A stretch of 64,000 nucleotides of DNA from Fictibacillus marinisediminis (GCF_023149135.1 NZ_JAIWJX010000002.1:3348001-3412000); one strand, 5' to 3'. Positions 8,552 through 17,026 are shown, counted from the first letter of the stretch. Numbers and translations are program-made. The notes: generated by a model from the sequence alone, not told the origin.

Positions 8552-8682
8552 TCTACCATCAACCTCCTTTAAATTTTATATTGTTCAACTTTTCATATTT
8601 AAATATGTTTCACACAGCAAATAAACATATACATATACTACCCTCCATAGTGGATGCTTTATCCTAAAATTTTCACCCTATT

Positions 8683-8709
8683 AAAAAAACCACCTGAGTT
8701 AAAAGGTGG
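8683..8709 (-). terminator. Terminator after RsbR-like gene
   Basis: CCACCT...AGGTGG stem, then TTTTTTT on the minus strand, 17 bases after the stop of the 8726-9556 gene. Confidence 0.75.
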
Positions 8710-8725
8710 CTGAAATAACAATAGG

Positions 8726-9556
8726 TTATGAAAGTTGACGGCTTTTAATAATCACCGGGAGCGCCTGGCGAAGATGGGCATACGTTGATATGTTGGAAAA
8801 ATCCAATCCAAGGTTAACCGCAGTCTGTGCAATTTCCGGACGAATTCCAGTTACTGTTGTTTCAACACCGAGTAAAGCAAGCGCCCGTACAACTTGAAAC
8901 AGCTCATTCGCTACCATCGTATCCATGATTGGAACACCCGAGAGATCAATGATTAAATGTTCAAGTTTTAATTCTGTGCATTTATCAAGACTGCTTTCTT
9001 TAATCATTTGCGCGCGGTAAGTATCAATTTCGCCTACCAGCGGCAAAACACCGATCCCTGAAAACACGGGAATAATCGGCGCACTCAGATCCAAGATCAT
9101 CTGCTGCTGTGACAAGAGTCTCGCGTCACTGATCTGCTGGAAATAAACCGTAAAAAGCTCAATGACATGATCAAAACCCGCATTCACTTTTTTGCTCCAT
9201 CGTCCCAGCGTTTGAAGGGAGATTTCTGCTTCATTCTCTTGTACAAAATCCATGATTAGATTCCAAAAAACAATCCTGAAATGTTTAAAGTTTTCCAAAG
9301 TTTCATGCAACGGGGTATCTGCATTTGCTCTTCTTACAGCCACCTGCTCTGACCACGCGGAAAAGTTCACGTCGTCACTGATAAACGTTTTGGCCATATT
9401 CTCAATAAATGTTTGATTATGCTGTATTCGTTCTGCGCTTACTCCTTCTAAAGAGCCGCTGAGACTTAATTTTTCCTCCTGAAGCTTCAGCCATTCCTCA
9501 CTTAAAGCTGCAGTGTTTCGCATCAAATACTCGTATAAGTCACGTTCCATTGCCAA
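8726..9556 (-). CDS. RsbR-type STAS protein (stressosome)
   Basis: About 276 residues from a TTG at 9556, which has AAGGAGGG 7 bases upstream. The next in-frame ATG (9550) is too far for that site, and longer frames would cross the treR terminator. Length and layout match RsbRA (274 aa): an N-terminal helical sensor domain (residues 1-150, like the non-haem globin domain), a linker helix, and a C-terminal STAS domain with APIIPVFSGIGVLPLVGEID, LIIDLSGVPIMDT and VTGIRPEIAQTAVNLGLDF. The first phospho-site position holds Ser in DLSGV where RsbRA has Thr. The role is a stressosome scaffold/sensor in the general stress response. It is a monocistronic paralogue of the V4R-STAS gene at 6216. Confidence 0.88.
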   Translation of the reverse strand: MAMERDLYEYLMRNTAALSEEWLKLQEEKLSLSGSLEGVSAERIQHNQTFIENMAKTFISDDVNFSAWSEQVAVRRANADTPLHETLENFKHFRIVFWNLIMDFVQENEAEISLQTLGRWSKKVNAGFDHVIELFTVYFQQISDARLLSQQQMILDLSAPIIPVFSGIGVLPLVGEIDTYRAQMIKESSLDKCTELKLEHLIIDLSGVPIMDTMVANELFQVVRALALLGVETTVTGIRPEIAQTAVNLGLDFSNISTYAHLRQALPVIIKSRQLS

Positions 9557-9620
9557 TGGTGTTCCCTCCTTATGTATCCAAGCATCCTCTACTATAGTAA
9601 CATTTTTAATGGATGAAAAT

Positions 9621-9650
9621 AAAAAACCAGGCAATGGTCGCATTGCCTGG
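9621..9650 (-). terminator. Terminator of the tre operon
   Basis: CCAGGCAATG / CATTGCCTGG 10-bp stem, T-run on the minus strand. It sits 6 bases past the treR stop and before the RsbR-like gene. Confidence 0.9.
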
Positions 9651-9656
9651 CGTAAC

Positions 9657-10373
9657 CTAATGATTTCTTCTTGCAAAGTCAACAAATCGGAATTTATCGG
9701 GACGATGCCTCGATTCAGTGTATTGAAGAAGGCTTGCATCATCAAGATAGACATGATTTTTAACAACGACAACGTTATGAAAGCCATTGAGTGATAACAA
9801 GATTTGATCTTCCTCTGTCGGTTCTTCAACAATAATTTCTTTTTTGGCAAAGCTGATCGTTAAACCAAGTTCTTTTTCTATATATTCATAGATTGAATCT
9901 TCACAGATTTCTTTTGTTAAACCTGGAACCAACTTTTCGTTAAAAAAGTCTTTATCGAGGATAATTTTTTCCCCATTTATCTCCCGTATCCTTATTACTT
10001 TCCTAACGGTATCGTTCTTTGTCAAATTCAGCTCATTTTGCAAAAAAACGTCTGGAGCGATTGTTTCCAATTCATGAACCACTGTTTTCCAAGGTTTTCC
10101 CAATTTCGAGGCCAATTCCTTAAAGCTGACCAGTCCGGAAACAGGAAAATCAAATTTAGCCAGATCAAGGACGATTGAGCCTTTCCCGCGGATCTTCTGG
10201 ATAAAACCGTTCTGAGCAAGCAAGTTTAAAGCCTTTCTGATCGTTTCCCTGGATGTCTTGTATCGCTCAGCCAGCTCATGCTCAGAGGGCAGTTGTTTTC
10301 TTGCAACAAATTCCCCTTTTTCAATCTGCTGGGATATCTCTTGATAGATCGCCAAATATTTGTTTGTTTTCAT
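9657..10373 (-). CDS. treR: Trehalose operon repressor TreR (GntR family)
   Basis: About 238 residues from the ATG at 10373 (MKTNKYL) behind GTGGTGG. The N-terminal winged helix-turn-helix is clear (QLPSEHELAERYKTSRETIRKALNLL, about residues 28-55), followed by a HutC/UTRA effector domain. The end, YTESRHRPDKFRFVDFARR, is typical of TreR. It represses the tre genes until trehalose-6-phosphate binds. As in B. subtilis it is the last gene of treP-treA-treR. Two copies of its expected palindromic operator lie upstream of treP (13704-13749). Its own terminator follows at once. Confidence 0.93.
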   Translation of the reverse strand: MKTNKYLAIYQEISQQIEKGEFVARKQLPSEHELAERYKTSRETIRKALNLLAQNGFIQKIRGKGSIVLDLAKFDFPVSGLVSFKELASKLGKPWKTVVHELETIAPDVFLQNELNLTKNDTVRKVIRIREINGEKIILDKDFFNEKLVPGLTKEICEDSIYEYIEKELGLTISFAKKEIIVEEPTEEDQILLSLNGFHNVVVVKNHVYLDDASLLQYTESRHRPDKFRFVDFARRNH

Positions 10374-10398
10374 TTTTACCACCACATTTATTGTACCA

Positions 10399-12081
10399 TT
10401 ACTTTATAATGCGATAAACGATGGATTCATAGGGTCTCAGCTTCATTCCTTGGAATTCATGGGATGAATCCTCATAATTAGACAGGATCACCTCTGCCTT
10501 TCTCCCTGAAGGTACAAGCTCTTGAGGTGCTTGGAACACCGCTTCTTTAGCATAGAAATTATTAATGACCAGCAGTTTTTCATCTGGAGTATTTCTCGTA
10601 TAGGCAAAAATAGATGGATGGTCTTTGAGGATTAAGTTGAAATCCCCCTCTGTTAGAACATCCAGCGACTTTCGCATGGAGATTAATTTCTGATAGTGGC
10701 TGAACACAGAGTTCTCGTCTCGAACGGCCTTTTGTGCATTGATTTCTTTATAATTAGGCGCAACGTTGATCCAAGGGGTACCTGAGGTAAAACCAGCATT
10801 TGGCGAAGCATCCCATTGTACAGGAGTACGTGAGTTATCTCTTGATTTCTGCTTTAGTATCTTGATAATCTCCTGTACATCTTTGCCTGCCTCTTTTAAC
10901 TCTTGGTAGACATTGAGTGTTTCAACATCACGGTAGTCTTCGATGGAATCAAAGCCCGGATTTGTCATGCCGAACTCTTCACCCTGATAAATATAAGGAG
11001 TACCCTGCATACAGTGAATCACCGTCGCCAGCATTTTCGCCGAAGTTATCCGATGTTCACCATCATCCCCATATCGGGAAACGATTCGAGGCTGATCATG
11101 ATTGCACCAGAACAGCGCATTCCACCCGCCTCCTTCATTCATGCATGTCTGCCATTCAGAAAGAATCCTTTTTAACGAAAGAAAATCAAAATCAGCGGCC
11201 GTCCACTTTTCTCCATTAGGATAGTCAACTTTTAAATGATGGAAGTTAAACGTCATGCTTAATTCTTTGCTTTCCGGCCTGGAATATCGGATACAATGAT
11301 CGATGGAAGTGGAAGACATCTCTCCCACGGTCAGACTGTCATGCTTAGAAAAGACCTCAGAATTCATCTCCTGTATAAACTCATGCACCCTTGGGCCGTC
11401 CGTATAAAATCTGCGGCCGTCACCAGGCGGTAATGATCCGTCATCTTCCGGAAAATCCTGATTTTTAGAAATAAGATTAATCACATCCAGCCTGAAACCG
11501 TCAACGCCTTTATCAAACCAGAAGTTCATCATCTCATACACCTTTTTACGGACCTTTTTATTTTCCCAATTCAGATCGGCTTGTGATACATCAAAAAGGT
11601 GCAAATAATACTGTTCTGTTGTTTCATCATATTTCCACGCTGATCCGCCAAATTTGGAGATCCAGTTATTCGGTGCAGCTCCGACTTTCGGATCTTTCCA
11701 TATATAAAAATCTCTAAATTCATTGTTTTTTGAAGAGCTGGCTTGTTTAAACCATGCATGATCTGTAGATGTATGATTCACAACGATATCCATGATGATT
11801 TTAATGCCACGGTTATGCGCTTCATCCAGCAGCCGTTCAAAATCGTCCATGGAGCCATATTCTTCATGAATTTTATAATAATCACTGATATCATAACCGT
11901 TATCTTTTTGCGGAGACTCATAGATTGGAGTCAGCCAGACCACATCTACACCGAGAAGCTTTAAGTAATCCAGCTTTTCAATGATTCCGTTTAAATCTCC
12001 GGTACCGTTTCCGGTTGTATCCTTGAAGCTTTTTGGATAAATCTGATAAACCACTGATTTTTTCCACCATGGCTGTTCCAT
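10399..12081 (-). CDS. treA: Trehalose-6-phosphate hydrolase TreA (GH13)
   Basis: About 560 residues. GH13 alpha-amylase fold with the usual order of blocks: DVVWLTPIYESP, DIVVNHTS, GFRLDVINLI (nucleophile Asp), VGEMSS (acid/base Glu) and FWCNHDQPR. A C-terminal beta domain ends in MKLRPYESIVYRI. It cleaves trehalose-6-phosphate to glucose and glucose-6-phosphate in the cytosol, downstream of TreP. The frame extends to a GTG at 12090, but the ATG at 12081 (MEQPWWKKSV) has GGGCGGTGG at better spacing and matches family N-termini. It lies between treP and treR, separated from treP by a stem-loop. Confidence 0.95.
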   Translation of the reverse strand: MEQPWWKKSVVYQIYPKSFKDTTGNGTGDLNGIIEKLDYLKLLGVDVVWLTPIYESPQKDNGYDISDYYKIHEEYGSMDDFERLLDEAHNRGIKIIMDIVVNHTSTDHAWFKQASSSKNNEFRDFYIWKDPKVGAAPNNWISKFGGSAWKYDETTEQYYLHLFDVSQADLNWENKKVRKKVYEMMNFWFDKGVDGFRLDVINLISKNQDFPEDDGSLPPGDGRRFYTDGPRVHEFIQEMNSEVFSKHDSLTVGEMSSTSIDHCIRYSRPESKELSMTFNFHHLKVDYPNGEKWTAADFDFLSLKRILSEWQTCMNEGGGWNALFWCNHDQPRIVSRYGDDGEHRITSAKMLATVIHCMQGTPYIYQGEEFGMTNPGFDSIEDYRDVETLNVYQELKEAGKDVQEIIKILKQKSRDNSRTPVQWDASPNAGFTSGTPWINVAPNYKEINAQKAVRDENSVFSHYQKLISMRKSLDVLTEGDFNLILKDHPSIFAYTRNTPDEKLLVINNFYAKEAVFQAPQELVPSGRKAEVILSNYEDSSHEFQGMKLRPYESIVYRIIK

Positions 12082-12120
12082 AGTGTCCACCGCCCATCTG
12101 TCTAATATTTATAAATGTGA

Positions 12121-12146
12121 AGCCGGCTCATGTAAGTGAGCCAGCT
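12121..12146 (-). promoter_or_regulatory. Intercistronic stem-loop between treP and treA
   Basis: AGCTGGCTCA / TGAGCCGGCT stem (one wobble pair) in the treP-treA gap, without a T-run. More likely an mRNA processing or stability element than a terminator. Confidence 0.5.
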
Positions 12147-12157
12147 GTACTTGGCCG

Positions 12158-13567
12158 TTATTTCGCTTTTTTTACTTTGGCAAAGAGGTATGTTAATACA
12201 AACGGTATGACAATTGCGATGGCCATTCCAATAAAGAAAGGTGCCCATTTATCCGGGAAAATAGAAAGGAAACCAGGTACTCCACCGACACCGATGGAAG
12301 AAGCTTTAACTTTATTTATAGTAATGAAAACCCCCGCGATCGCAGAACCGATGATCGCACAGATGAAGGGATATCTGAACCTCAGATTCACCCCAAACAG
12401 TGCAGGTTCAGTTATTCCTAAATACGCAGAAACAGCTGATGTAAAGGACAATCCTTTTACCTTTTCGTCTTTTGAGATAAACATTATAGCCAGAGCTGCA
12501 GATCCTTGAGCAATATTAGAAAGAGCGAGCATCGGCCATAAAAAGGTTCCTCCCTTGCTTCCGATGAGCTGAAGGTCTACCGCCAGGAAGGTATGGTGCA
12601 TGCCTGTTACAACAAGCAGAGCGTAGAGACCGCCATAGATAAGCCCTCCTAAAGCAGCAAAGTTGTCAAAAATACTGACAAGTCCATCCGTTAAAAAGTT
12701 TGCGATTCCAAATGTAATCGGGCCAATAACGATAAAGGAAAGAAAACCTGTAACGAGCAGGGCAATCGGAGCAACGATAAGCAATTTAAACGCATCCGGT
12801 ACCTTTTTATTTAAAAACACTTCGATTTTCGCCAGCACATAGGATGCCAGTAGAACAGGAAGCACCTGGCCTTGATAGCCGATCTTCTCAATCTGTAAAC
12901 CGAATAAATTCCAGTGCGGCACTTTTCCAGCTTCAAGCGCTTTTCCGTAATCCCATGCGTTAAGAAGACTTGGATGCACAAGCATCAAACCCAGGACGAT
13001 CCCCAGCAGAGGATTTCCCCCGAACTTTTTGACGGCTGACCAGCCGATTAATCCAGGAAGAAAAGCAAATGCTGTGTTGGCAATCACATTGATCATATCC
13101 GCAAGATCTTTCCAAGCGGTATTTACATCGACAAAAGATTTCCCCTCATAAAAAATCCCTGGCCCAGTAAGGATATTGTTTATCCCCATGAGCAGACCGG
13201 CTGTAACGATTGCCGGAAGGATGGGAATAAAAATATCAGCTAATGTTTTTACGGCCCGCTGTATAGGATTCAGTTTCTGTTCAGCTGCATTTTTGATGTC
13301 TTCCTTTGTTGCTTTACCTATTCCTGCAGCCTCGACGAGCTCATTATAAACTTTGTCCACGAGTCCTTGTCCGATGACGACTTGAAATTGGCCGTTTGTG
13401 GAAAAAGATCCCTTCACCGCATCAATATTTTCGAGCTTTTCTTTGTTGACTTGATTTTCATCATTTAGTGCAAAGCGAAGTCTGGTCACACAATGAGTTG
13501 CTGCACCGATGTTTTCTTTACCGCCAACAGCTTCTACAATTTGTTCAGCGGTTTGCCTGATGTCCAT
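12158..13567 (-). CDS. treP: PTS trehalose-specific IIBC component TreP
   Basis: A 469-residue membrane transporter. The N-terminal EIIB domain has the phospho-accepting Cys26 in THCVTRLRFAL. The C-terminal EIIC domain of about ten membrane segments carries the family stretches GLVDKVYNELVEA, GITEPALFGVNLRF and AVDLQLIGSKGGTF. It imports trehalose as trehalose-6-phosphate using phosphate from a separate EIIA-Glc. First gene of the tre operon, with an AAGGAGG site, a cre box directly upstream of that site, and a promoter overlapped by TreR operators at 13704-13757. Confidence 0.94.
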   Translation of the reverse strand: MDIRQTAEQIVEAVGGKENIGAATHCVTRLRFALNDENQVNKEKLENIDAVKGSFSTNGQFQVVIGQGLVDKVYNELVEAAGIGKATKEDIKNAAEQKLNPIQRAVKTLADIFIPILPAIVTAGLLMGINNILTGPGIFYEGKSFVDVNTAWKDLADMINVIANTAFAFLPGLIGWSAVKKFGGNPLLGIVLGLMLVHPSLLNAWDYGKALEAGKVPHWNLFGLQIEKIGYQGQVLPVLLASYVLAKIEVFLNKKVPDAFKLLIVAPIALLVTGFLSFIVIGPITFGIANFLTDGLVSIFDNFAALGGLIYGGLYALLVVTGMHHTFLAVDLQLIGSKGGTFLWPMLALSNIAQGSAALAIMFISKDEKVKGLSFTSAVSAYLGITEPALFGVNLRFRYPFICAIIGSAIAGVFITINKVKASSIGVGGVPGFLSIFPDKWAPFFIGMAIAIVIPFVLTYLFAKVKKAK

Positions 13568-13581
13568 ATAACCTTCCTCCT

Positions 13582-13595
13582 TGATACCGTTTACA
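13582..13595 (-). promoter_or_regulatory. cre box (CcpA operator) of treP
   Basis: On the minus strand TGTAAACGGTATCA fits the cre consensus TGNAARCGNNNNCA at every fixed position. It lies between promoter and ribosome site, a roadblock position, so CcpA should repress tre when glucose is present. Confidence 0.8.
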
Positions 13596-13703
13596 TATAA
13601 CTTTTATAAAACAGCCTTGTTCACGCGTTTTGTAATCAAGACTGAATTTTGAAAAGTGATGTAAAGCAGTGCGTTTTTAAATCGCTTTCATAAAAAGTGA
13701 AAA

Positions 13704-13749
13704 CTTGTATATACATGTCTTGTTTTGTATTGTAACTTGTATATACATG
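13704..13749 (-). promoter_or_regulatory. Two TreR operators upstream of treP
   Basis: Two identical palindromic words CTTGTATATACATG at 13704-13717 and 13736-13749, 32 bp apart (three helical turns). They resemble the TTGTATATACAA tre operators of Bacillus. The upstream one lies in the promoter spacer, the downstream one just past the -10. Confidence 0.85.
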
Positions 13750-13757
13750 AAGGTCAA
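13729..13757 (-). promoter_or_regulatory. Sigma-A promoter of the tre operon
   Basis: Minus-strand TTGACC (13752-13757), a 17-base spacer, then TACAAT (13729-13734). The spacer contains one full TreR operator, which explains repression. Confidence 0.75.
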
Positions 13758-13959
13758 CACTTTTGATATTTCTTTTACTTTCATCCAAACTTTCGATGAA
13801 AAAAACAATAGTTGTGGGATTTTTTTCAAAAGTCAAATGAAAACACCTATACGCGGTATACTGTTTATAAGAACAGAAGAAATAGAATTGGATTTGAATG
13901 GTTGATTAAAGGTAAGCGGGCTGATATGCCTTTATTCTAATAAAAAGGAATGAGGAAGC

Positions 13960-14079
13960 ATGACAAAAAAACTTAAGGAGCTTATTACCAAACTTCAAAA
14001 ACAGGGTGTAAATATTGATATTTGTTCAAAAACGGCACTGCTGGCCTTTCAAAATGATTTTGGAAGTGTAAAAAAATGA
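13960..14079 (+). CDS. Mini-protein, 39 aa, unknown
   Basis: An ATG behind AAGGAATGAGGAAGC opens a 39-residue basic, helical frame (MTKKLKELITKLQKQG...). Its stop overlaps the start of the next small frame as ATGA, an arrangement typical of translational coupling. I recognise no domain. The composition (Lys/Leu amphipathic N-half) looks like a genuine protein. The two-gene unit is followed by a hairpin at 14237-14270. Confidence 0.5.
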   Translation: MTKKLKELITKLQKQGVNIDICSKTALLAFQNDFGSVKK

Positions 14080-14207
14080 AGGTTTGGATCGGGGAGACAT
14101 TCGAAAAAACGATTGATGGCGAAAAAATCATGATCATCGATATTTACCCTGACAGCGAAAAACCATCAGACAAAATCTATCAAAAGCTGATTTACAAGTG
14201 GGTGTAA
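14076..14207 (+). CDS. Mini-protein, 43 aa, unknown
   Basis: A 43-residue frame (MKVWIGETFEKTIDGEK..., ending KLIYKWV) overlapping the previous mini-gene by four bases (ATGA), so probably translated by reinitiation. Alternating hydrophobic and charged residues suggest a small beta-type fold. No known family is recognised and there is no signal or membrane segment. Confidence 0.5.
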   Translation: MKVWIGETFEKTIDGEKIMIIDIYPDSEKPSDKIYQKLIYKWV

Positions 14208-14236
14208 TATAATGCACTGCAGGTTGTTCCTATAGA

Positions 14237-14270
14237 GATCCTGATTTTGGCCTATCCGATCAGGATTTTA
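14237..14270 (+). terminator. Terminator after the two mini-genes
   Basis: ATCCTGA / TCAGGAT stem followed by TTTTATTT, 30 bases past the second mini-gene and just before the convergent comB stop. Confidence 0.6.
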
Positions 14271-14294
14271 TTTGGTATGGGACAGGCCATGAAA

Positions 14295-15053
14295 TCAGCT
14301 CCTAGCAAAAACATTCCCTTTCAACTGGGGTACAAGTTCAAACTCATCCAGCTTCGTACAATGCCGCACATCTTCTGAAAATCCGCGTTCACGCAGCTCC
14401 AGTCCGCTGCCGCAGTTCCAAATGACTTCTTGAATGTTTTCCTTCTGATAAAGATAAGCGCCTATACATACTTGTGCTTCAGGCGATTTACTTCCGTTAA
14501 GTTTCGAAAGTATGGCACCCGCACCGAGATAATCCTCGATACCTGGTCTAATGTTATTTTCAGCCTCCTGCGGATTTTCCCATTTCTCACCGCATGCCAC
14601 CACGGTGATGTCAGCACCTGACTGCTTTTGCAGCTGTTCGGCCTTTTCCGCAGCGGCCGATGCATTCAGCAGACAGCCGATCAGCAGTGCAGGAACTTTT
14701 CTGGCAGCCCAAATGCACGCTGCACCATTCAACGAGCACATCACAAACTTCTTTTCTTGGTCATGCAAACTGAATGATGCCGGTGAAAGAGAATGCGTCC
14801 CCCATTTCAATGCTTCTGCTCTTCCTGATAAAAGCTCTGCTCCGACTTCCTCTGCATATTTTTTGGCTTCTTCATTGATCGGCGGAGGATAGGGAAAAAT
14901 CTTAGCACCATAACTTAGTGCCGTAACAACGGTGGATGAAAAGCTTAAAACATCAACCACAACAATAATGTCTCCCCGCTCTGCTGCTTCCCTTGCTCCC
15001 CTGACTCCCCACTCTGTTTTGCATTGATAACGCTGCTGCTGAAATACCGGCAT
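14295..15053 (-). CDS. 2-phosphosulfolactate phosphatase family protein (ComB-like)
   Basis: A 252-residue protein of the ComB family: DVLSFSSTVVTALSYGA near residue 35, SLNGAACIWAA, and VVACGEKWE. ComB removes phosphate from 2-phosphosulfolactate in coenzyme M or sulfolactate synthesis, with Mg2+. In Bacillaceae sulfolactate accumulates in spores, which gives a plausible role here, though no comA (phosphosulfolactate synthase) neighbour is seen. The start codon is preceded by a weak AGGGAGAATG-type site. It is monocistronic and convergent with the mini-genes. Family assignment is good; substrate is inferred. Confidence 0.82.
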   Translation of the reverse strand: MPVFQQQRYQCKTEWGVRGAREAAERGDIIVVVDVLSFSSTVVTALSYGAKIFPYPPPINEEAKKYAEEVGAELLSGRAEALKWGTHSLSPASFSLHDQEKKFVMCSLNGAACIWAARKVPALLIGCLLNASAAAEKAEQLQKQSGADITVVACGEKWENPQEAENNIRPGIEDYLGAGAILSKLNGSKSPEAQVCIGAYLYQKENIQEVIWNCGSGLELRERGFSEDVRHCTKLDEFELVPQLKGNVFARS

Positions 15054-15176
15054 TTTTCATTCTCCCTTCAGTCTCTCTCCTTTTAATGGTATCAGCAGCA
15101 CTTTAAAAAAAGTAGACTATTTTTACATAATTTGTTAAACTTTATCCTGAGGTCTGAAAATTTTTCGAATGTTTCC

Positions 15177-15203
15177 CCGCTGCTTCTGGCAGCGGTTTTT
15201 TTT
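15177..15203 (+). terminator. Terminator-like hairpin ahead of a marR gene
   Basis: CCGCTGC-TTCT... / GCAGCGG stem followed by eight T on the plus strand. No plus-strand gene ends nearby, so this looks like either an attenuator in the leader of the MarR/MFS operon or a relic. Confidence 0.6.
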
Positions 15204-15277
15204 GTGTGTATTGCATTCTTCAAAAATATATGTTTTACTTATAATTGTCTTAACAAGTATTTATTATGAGAGGAACG

Positions 15278-15727
15278 ATGGTTTTGCAATCACAACATAA
15301 AGATGTTTCTGTCGGCTTTTTAATTAACCAGACAAGCAGGAAAACAATAAATTTGCTCATGCATCGCTTTCGTCAATTTGATATTACACCCGAACAATGG
15401 TCGGTTCTTTATCAGTTATTCGAGGAGGGGGGCATTACCCAGAAAGTACTTGCCCGCCGGACGGCTAAAGACCAGCCAACCACGGCTAGAATCCTCGATA
15501 TCCTCATGAAAAAAGAACTGATTCAAAAGCAAATGAGCGAAACGGACCGCAGAGCTTTTATCGTCTCCCTTACGGAAAAAGGCGAGGAAATCGCCTCCAA
15601 GACCGTTCCCATTGAAGCTGAAACCATGAAAGAAATCCTTGCTGGAATTGAACCGGCAGAAGTGGAACGGTTTAAAGAAGTCCTTGAGAAATTAAGCAAA
15701 AATATTGATGACATCATCAACAGTTAG
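15278..15727 (+). CDS. MarR family transcriptional regulator
   Basis: About 149 residues from the ATG at 15278 (MVLQSQHKD); an in-frame ATG also exists at 15266. Winged helix-turn-helix of the MarR type: FDITPEQWSVLYQLFEEGGITQKVLARRTAKDQPTTARILDIL, then a wing (KQMSETDRRAFIVSLTEKGEEI). It lies 5 bases before an MFS efflux gene, the usual repressor-pump arrangement, so it probably controls that pump in response to a small aromatic or drug. The preceding hairpin (15177-15203) may attenuate the operon. Effector unknown. Confidence 0.88.
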   Translation: MVLQSQHKDVSVGFLINQTSRKTINLLMHRFRQFDITPEQWSVLYQLFEEGGITQKVLARRTAKDQPTTARILDILMKKELIQKQMSETDRRAFIVSLTEKGEEIASKTVPIEAETMKEILAGIEPAEVERFKEVLEKLSKNIDDIINS

Positions 15728-15732
15728 GAGCC

Positions 15733-16947
15733 ATGCAATTGAATTCACACCAAGAAAAACTTTGGAGCAAGGAATTTATTATCATAACCGTATGCAATTT
15801 TCTTTTATTTTTAAATTTGCAGATGATACTTCCTTCGTTTCCTGTCTATACGAAAGATGCCTTTCAAGCCAGTGATTTTACCGTCAGCCTTGTTACGAGC
15901 CTGTTTGCTCTTTCTGCCATCGCCACCCGTTTTTTTGCAGCGGGAATTCTTCGAAAAGGAAAAGCATCTGTCATTCTATATTGTGGGATCGCCATCGCCT
16001 CACTATCGACAGCCGGCTATTATTGGTGCGGATCTATTCTTCTCCTTCTTGTCATGCGTGTGCTTTTTGGGATAGGCTTCGGACTATCAAGCACAACCTT
16101 GCCTACCATGGCAGCTGACGTTATACCCCAAAAACGGATGGGTGAAGGTATCGGCTATTTCGGGCTTTCAACGAGCTTAGCGATGTCACTCGGCCCAATT
16201 ATCGGGCTTTCATTGCTTGGCAACTACGGGTTTGGAACACTGACAACTGTAGGGACTGTTGTATTAATTCTTATTTTCCCGCTGGCGTTCGTGAACCGAT
16301 CCGCCGCCGTTCTTCCAGCCCCGCCTAGTGCGGGACCATTAAAAAAAGCCAATCACAGTACAGGAGAAGCCCTTAAAAAGATTGCTCTTCCTGGGCTATT
16401 AAACCTGTTATTATCCATTACGTATGGAGGGCTGCTTAGTTTCCTTGCTCTATTTGGCAAAGAAGCCCACCTCACCCATATCAGCTACTTCTTTTTATTC
16501 AACGCCCTTGCCATCTTTATCATCCGTCCCTTTTCCGGAAAGATTTTTGACAGCAAAGGTCATTTTAGCTTACTGACAGCGGGTGCCCTCTCCGTGATGT
16601 ACGGTCTCTATACGCTTTCCATAGCCTCTTCCACAGGGTATATCATCCTGTCAGCGATGCTTTATGGCTTTGGGTATGGCATGATTCAGCCTTCCGTACA
16701 GGCTTGGATGATAAAAGCAGTACCCGTGGAACAACGCGGCTTAGCCAACAGCATGTTCTTTAATTCGCTCGACTTAGGAGTAGCTGCAGGTTCGATGCTG
16801 CTGGGTTTGATCGCCATGCATCAGGGATATGCCGGCATGTATCGCCTATCCGCTCTGTTTATGGCAGTCTTTCTCGTCCTGTATCTCGCTGTGTCTCTCT
16901 TGCACAAGGGGAAACAGCAGTCTGAAGATGTGCGGAAATCAGCTTGA
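15733..16947 (+). CDS. MFS transporter, 12-segment type
   Basis: A 404-residue major facilitator with about 12 membrane segments. It carries the A-motif region between segments 2 and 3 in diverged form (ATRFFAAGILRKGKASV), RVLFGIGFGLSSTTLP in segment 4, and a C-motif-like GLSTSLAMSLGPIIG in segment 5 typical of exporters. It starts 5 bases after the marR stop, with the site inside that gene's end. The context suggests efflux of a toxic small molecule. The closest recognised group is Bacillus MDR-type pumps of unassigned substrate. Confidence 0.88.
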   Translation: MQLNSHQEKLWSKEFIIITVCNFLLFLNLQMILPSFPVYTKDAFQASDFTVSLVTSLFALSAIATRFFAAGILRKGKASVILYCGIAIASLSTAGYYWCGSILLLLVMRVLFGIGFGLSSTTLPTMAADVIPQKRMGEGIGYFGLSTSLAMSLGPIIGLSLLGNYGFGTLTTVGTVVLILIFPLAFVNRSAAVLPAPPSAGPLKKANHSTGEALKKIALPGLLNLLLSITYGGLLSFLALFGKEAHLTHISYFFLFNALAIFIIRPFSGKIFDSKGHFSLLTAGALSVMYGLYTLSIASSTGYIILSAMLYGFGYGMIQPSVQAWMIKAVPVEQRGLANSMFFNSLDLGVAAGSMLLGLIAMHQGYAGMYRLSALFMAVFLVLYLAVSLLHKGKQQSEDVRKSA

Positions 16948-16955
16948 TATCATGG

Positions 16956-17026
16956 AATTGAGCGAAGCAAGGCTGGAATTGAGCCTAATCCGATGATAAT
17001 TGAGCCAAACTCAGAATAATTGATCC
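16956..17026. repeat. Four 21-bp phased AATTGAGCC words
   Basis: AATTGAGC(G/C) or AATTGATCC begins at 16956, 16977, 16998 and 17018, a period of 21, 21 and 20 bases. The words are conserved while the spacer bases differ. It lies just after the MFS stop and before the strong terminator at 17073-17115. Confidence 0.65.

Larger units (their letters stand above)
13568..13959. other. Divergent regulatory region of the tre operon
   Basis: This gap holds, toward treP, a cre box (13582-13595), a long 5' leader, two TreR operators and the tre promoter. Toward the plus strand are AT-rich bases with a possible -10 around TATACTGTTTATAA (13857-13870) that may drive the two mini-genes starting at 13960. 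No protein gene is credible here. Confidence 0.7.
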
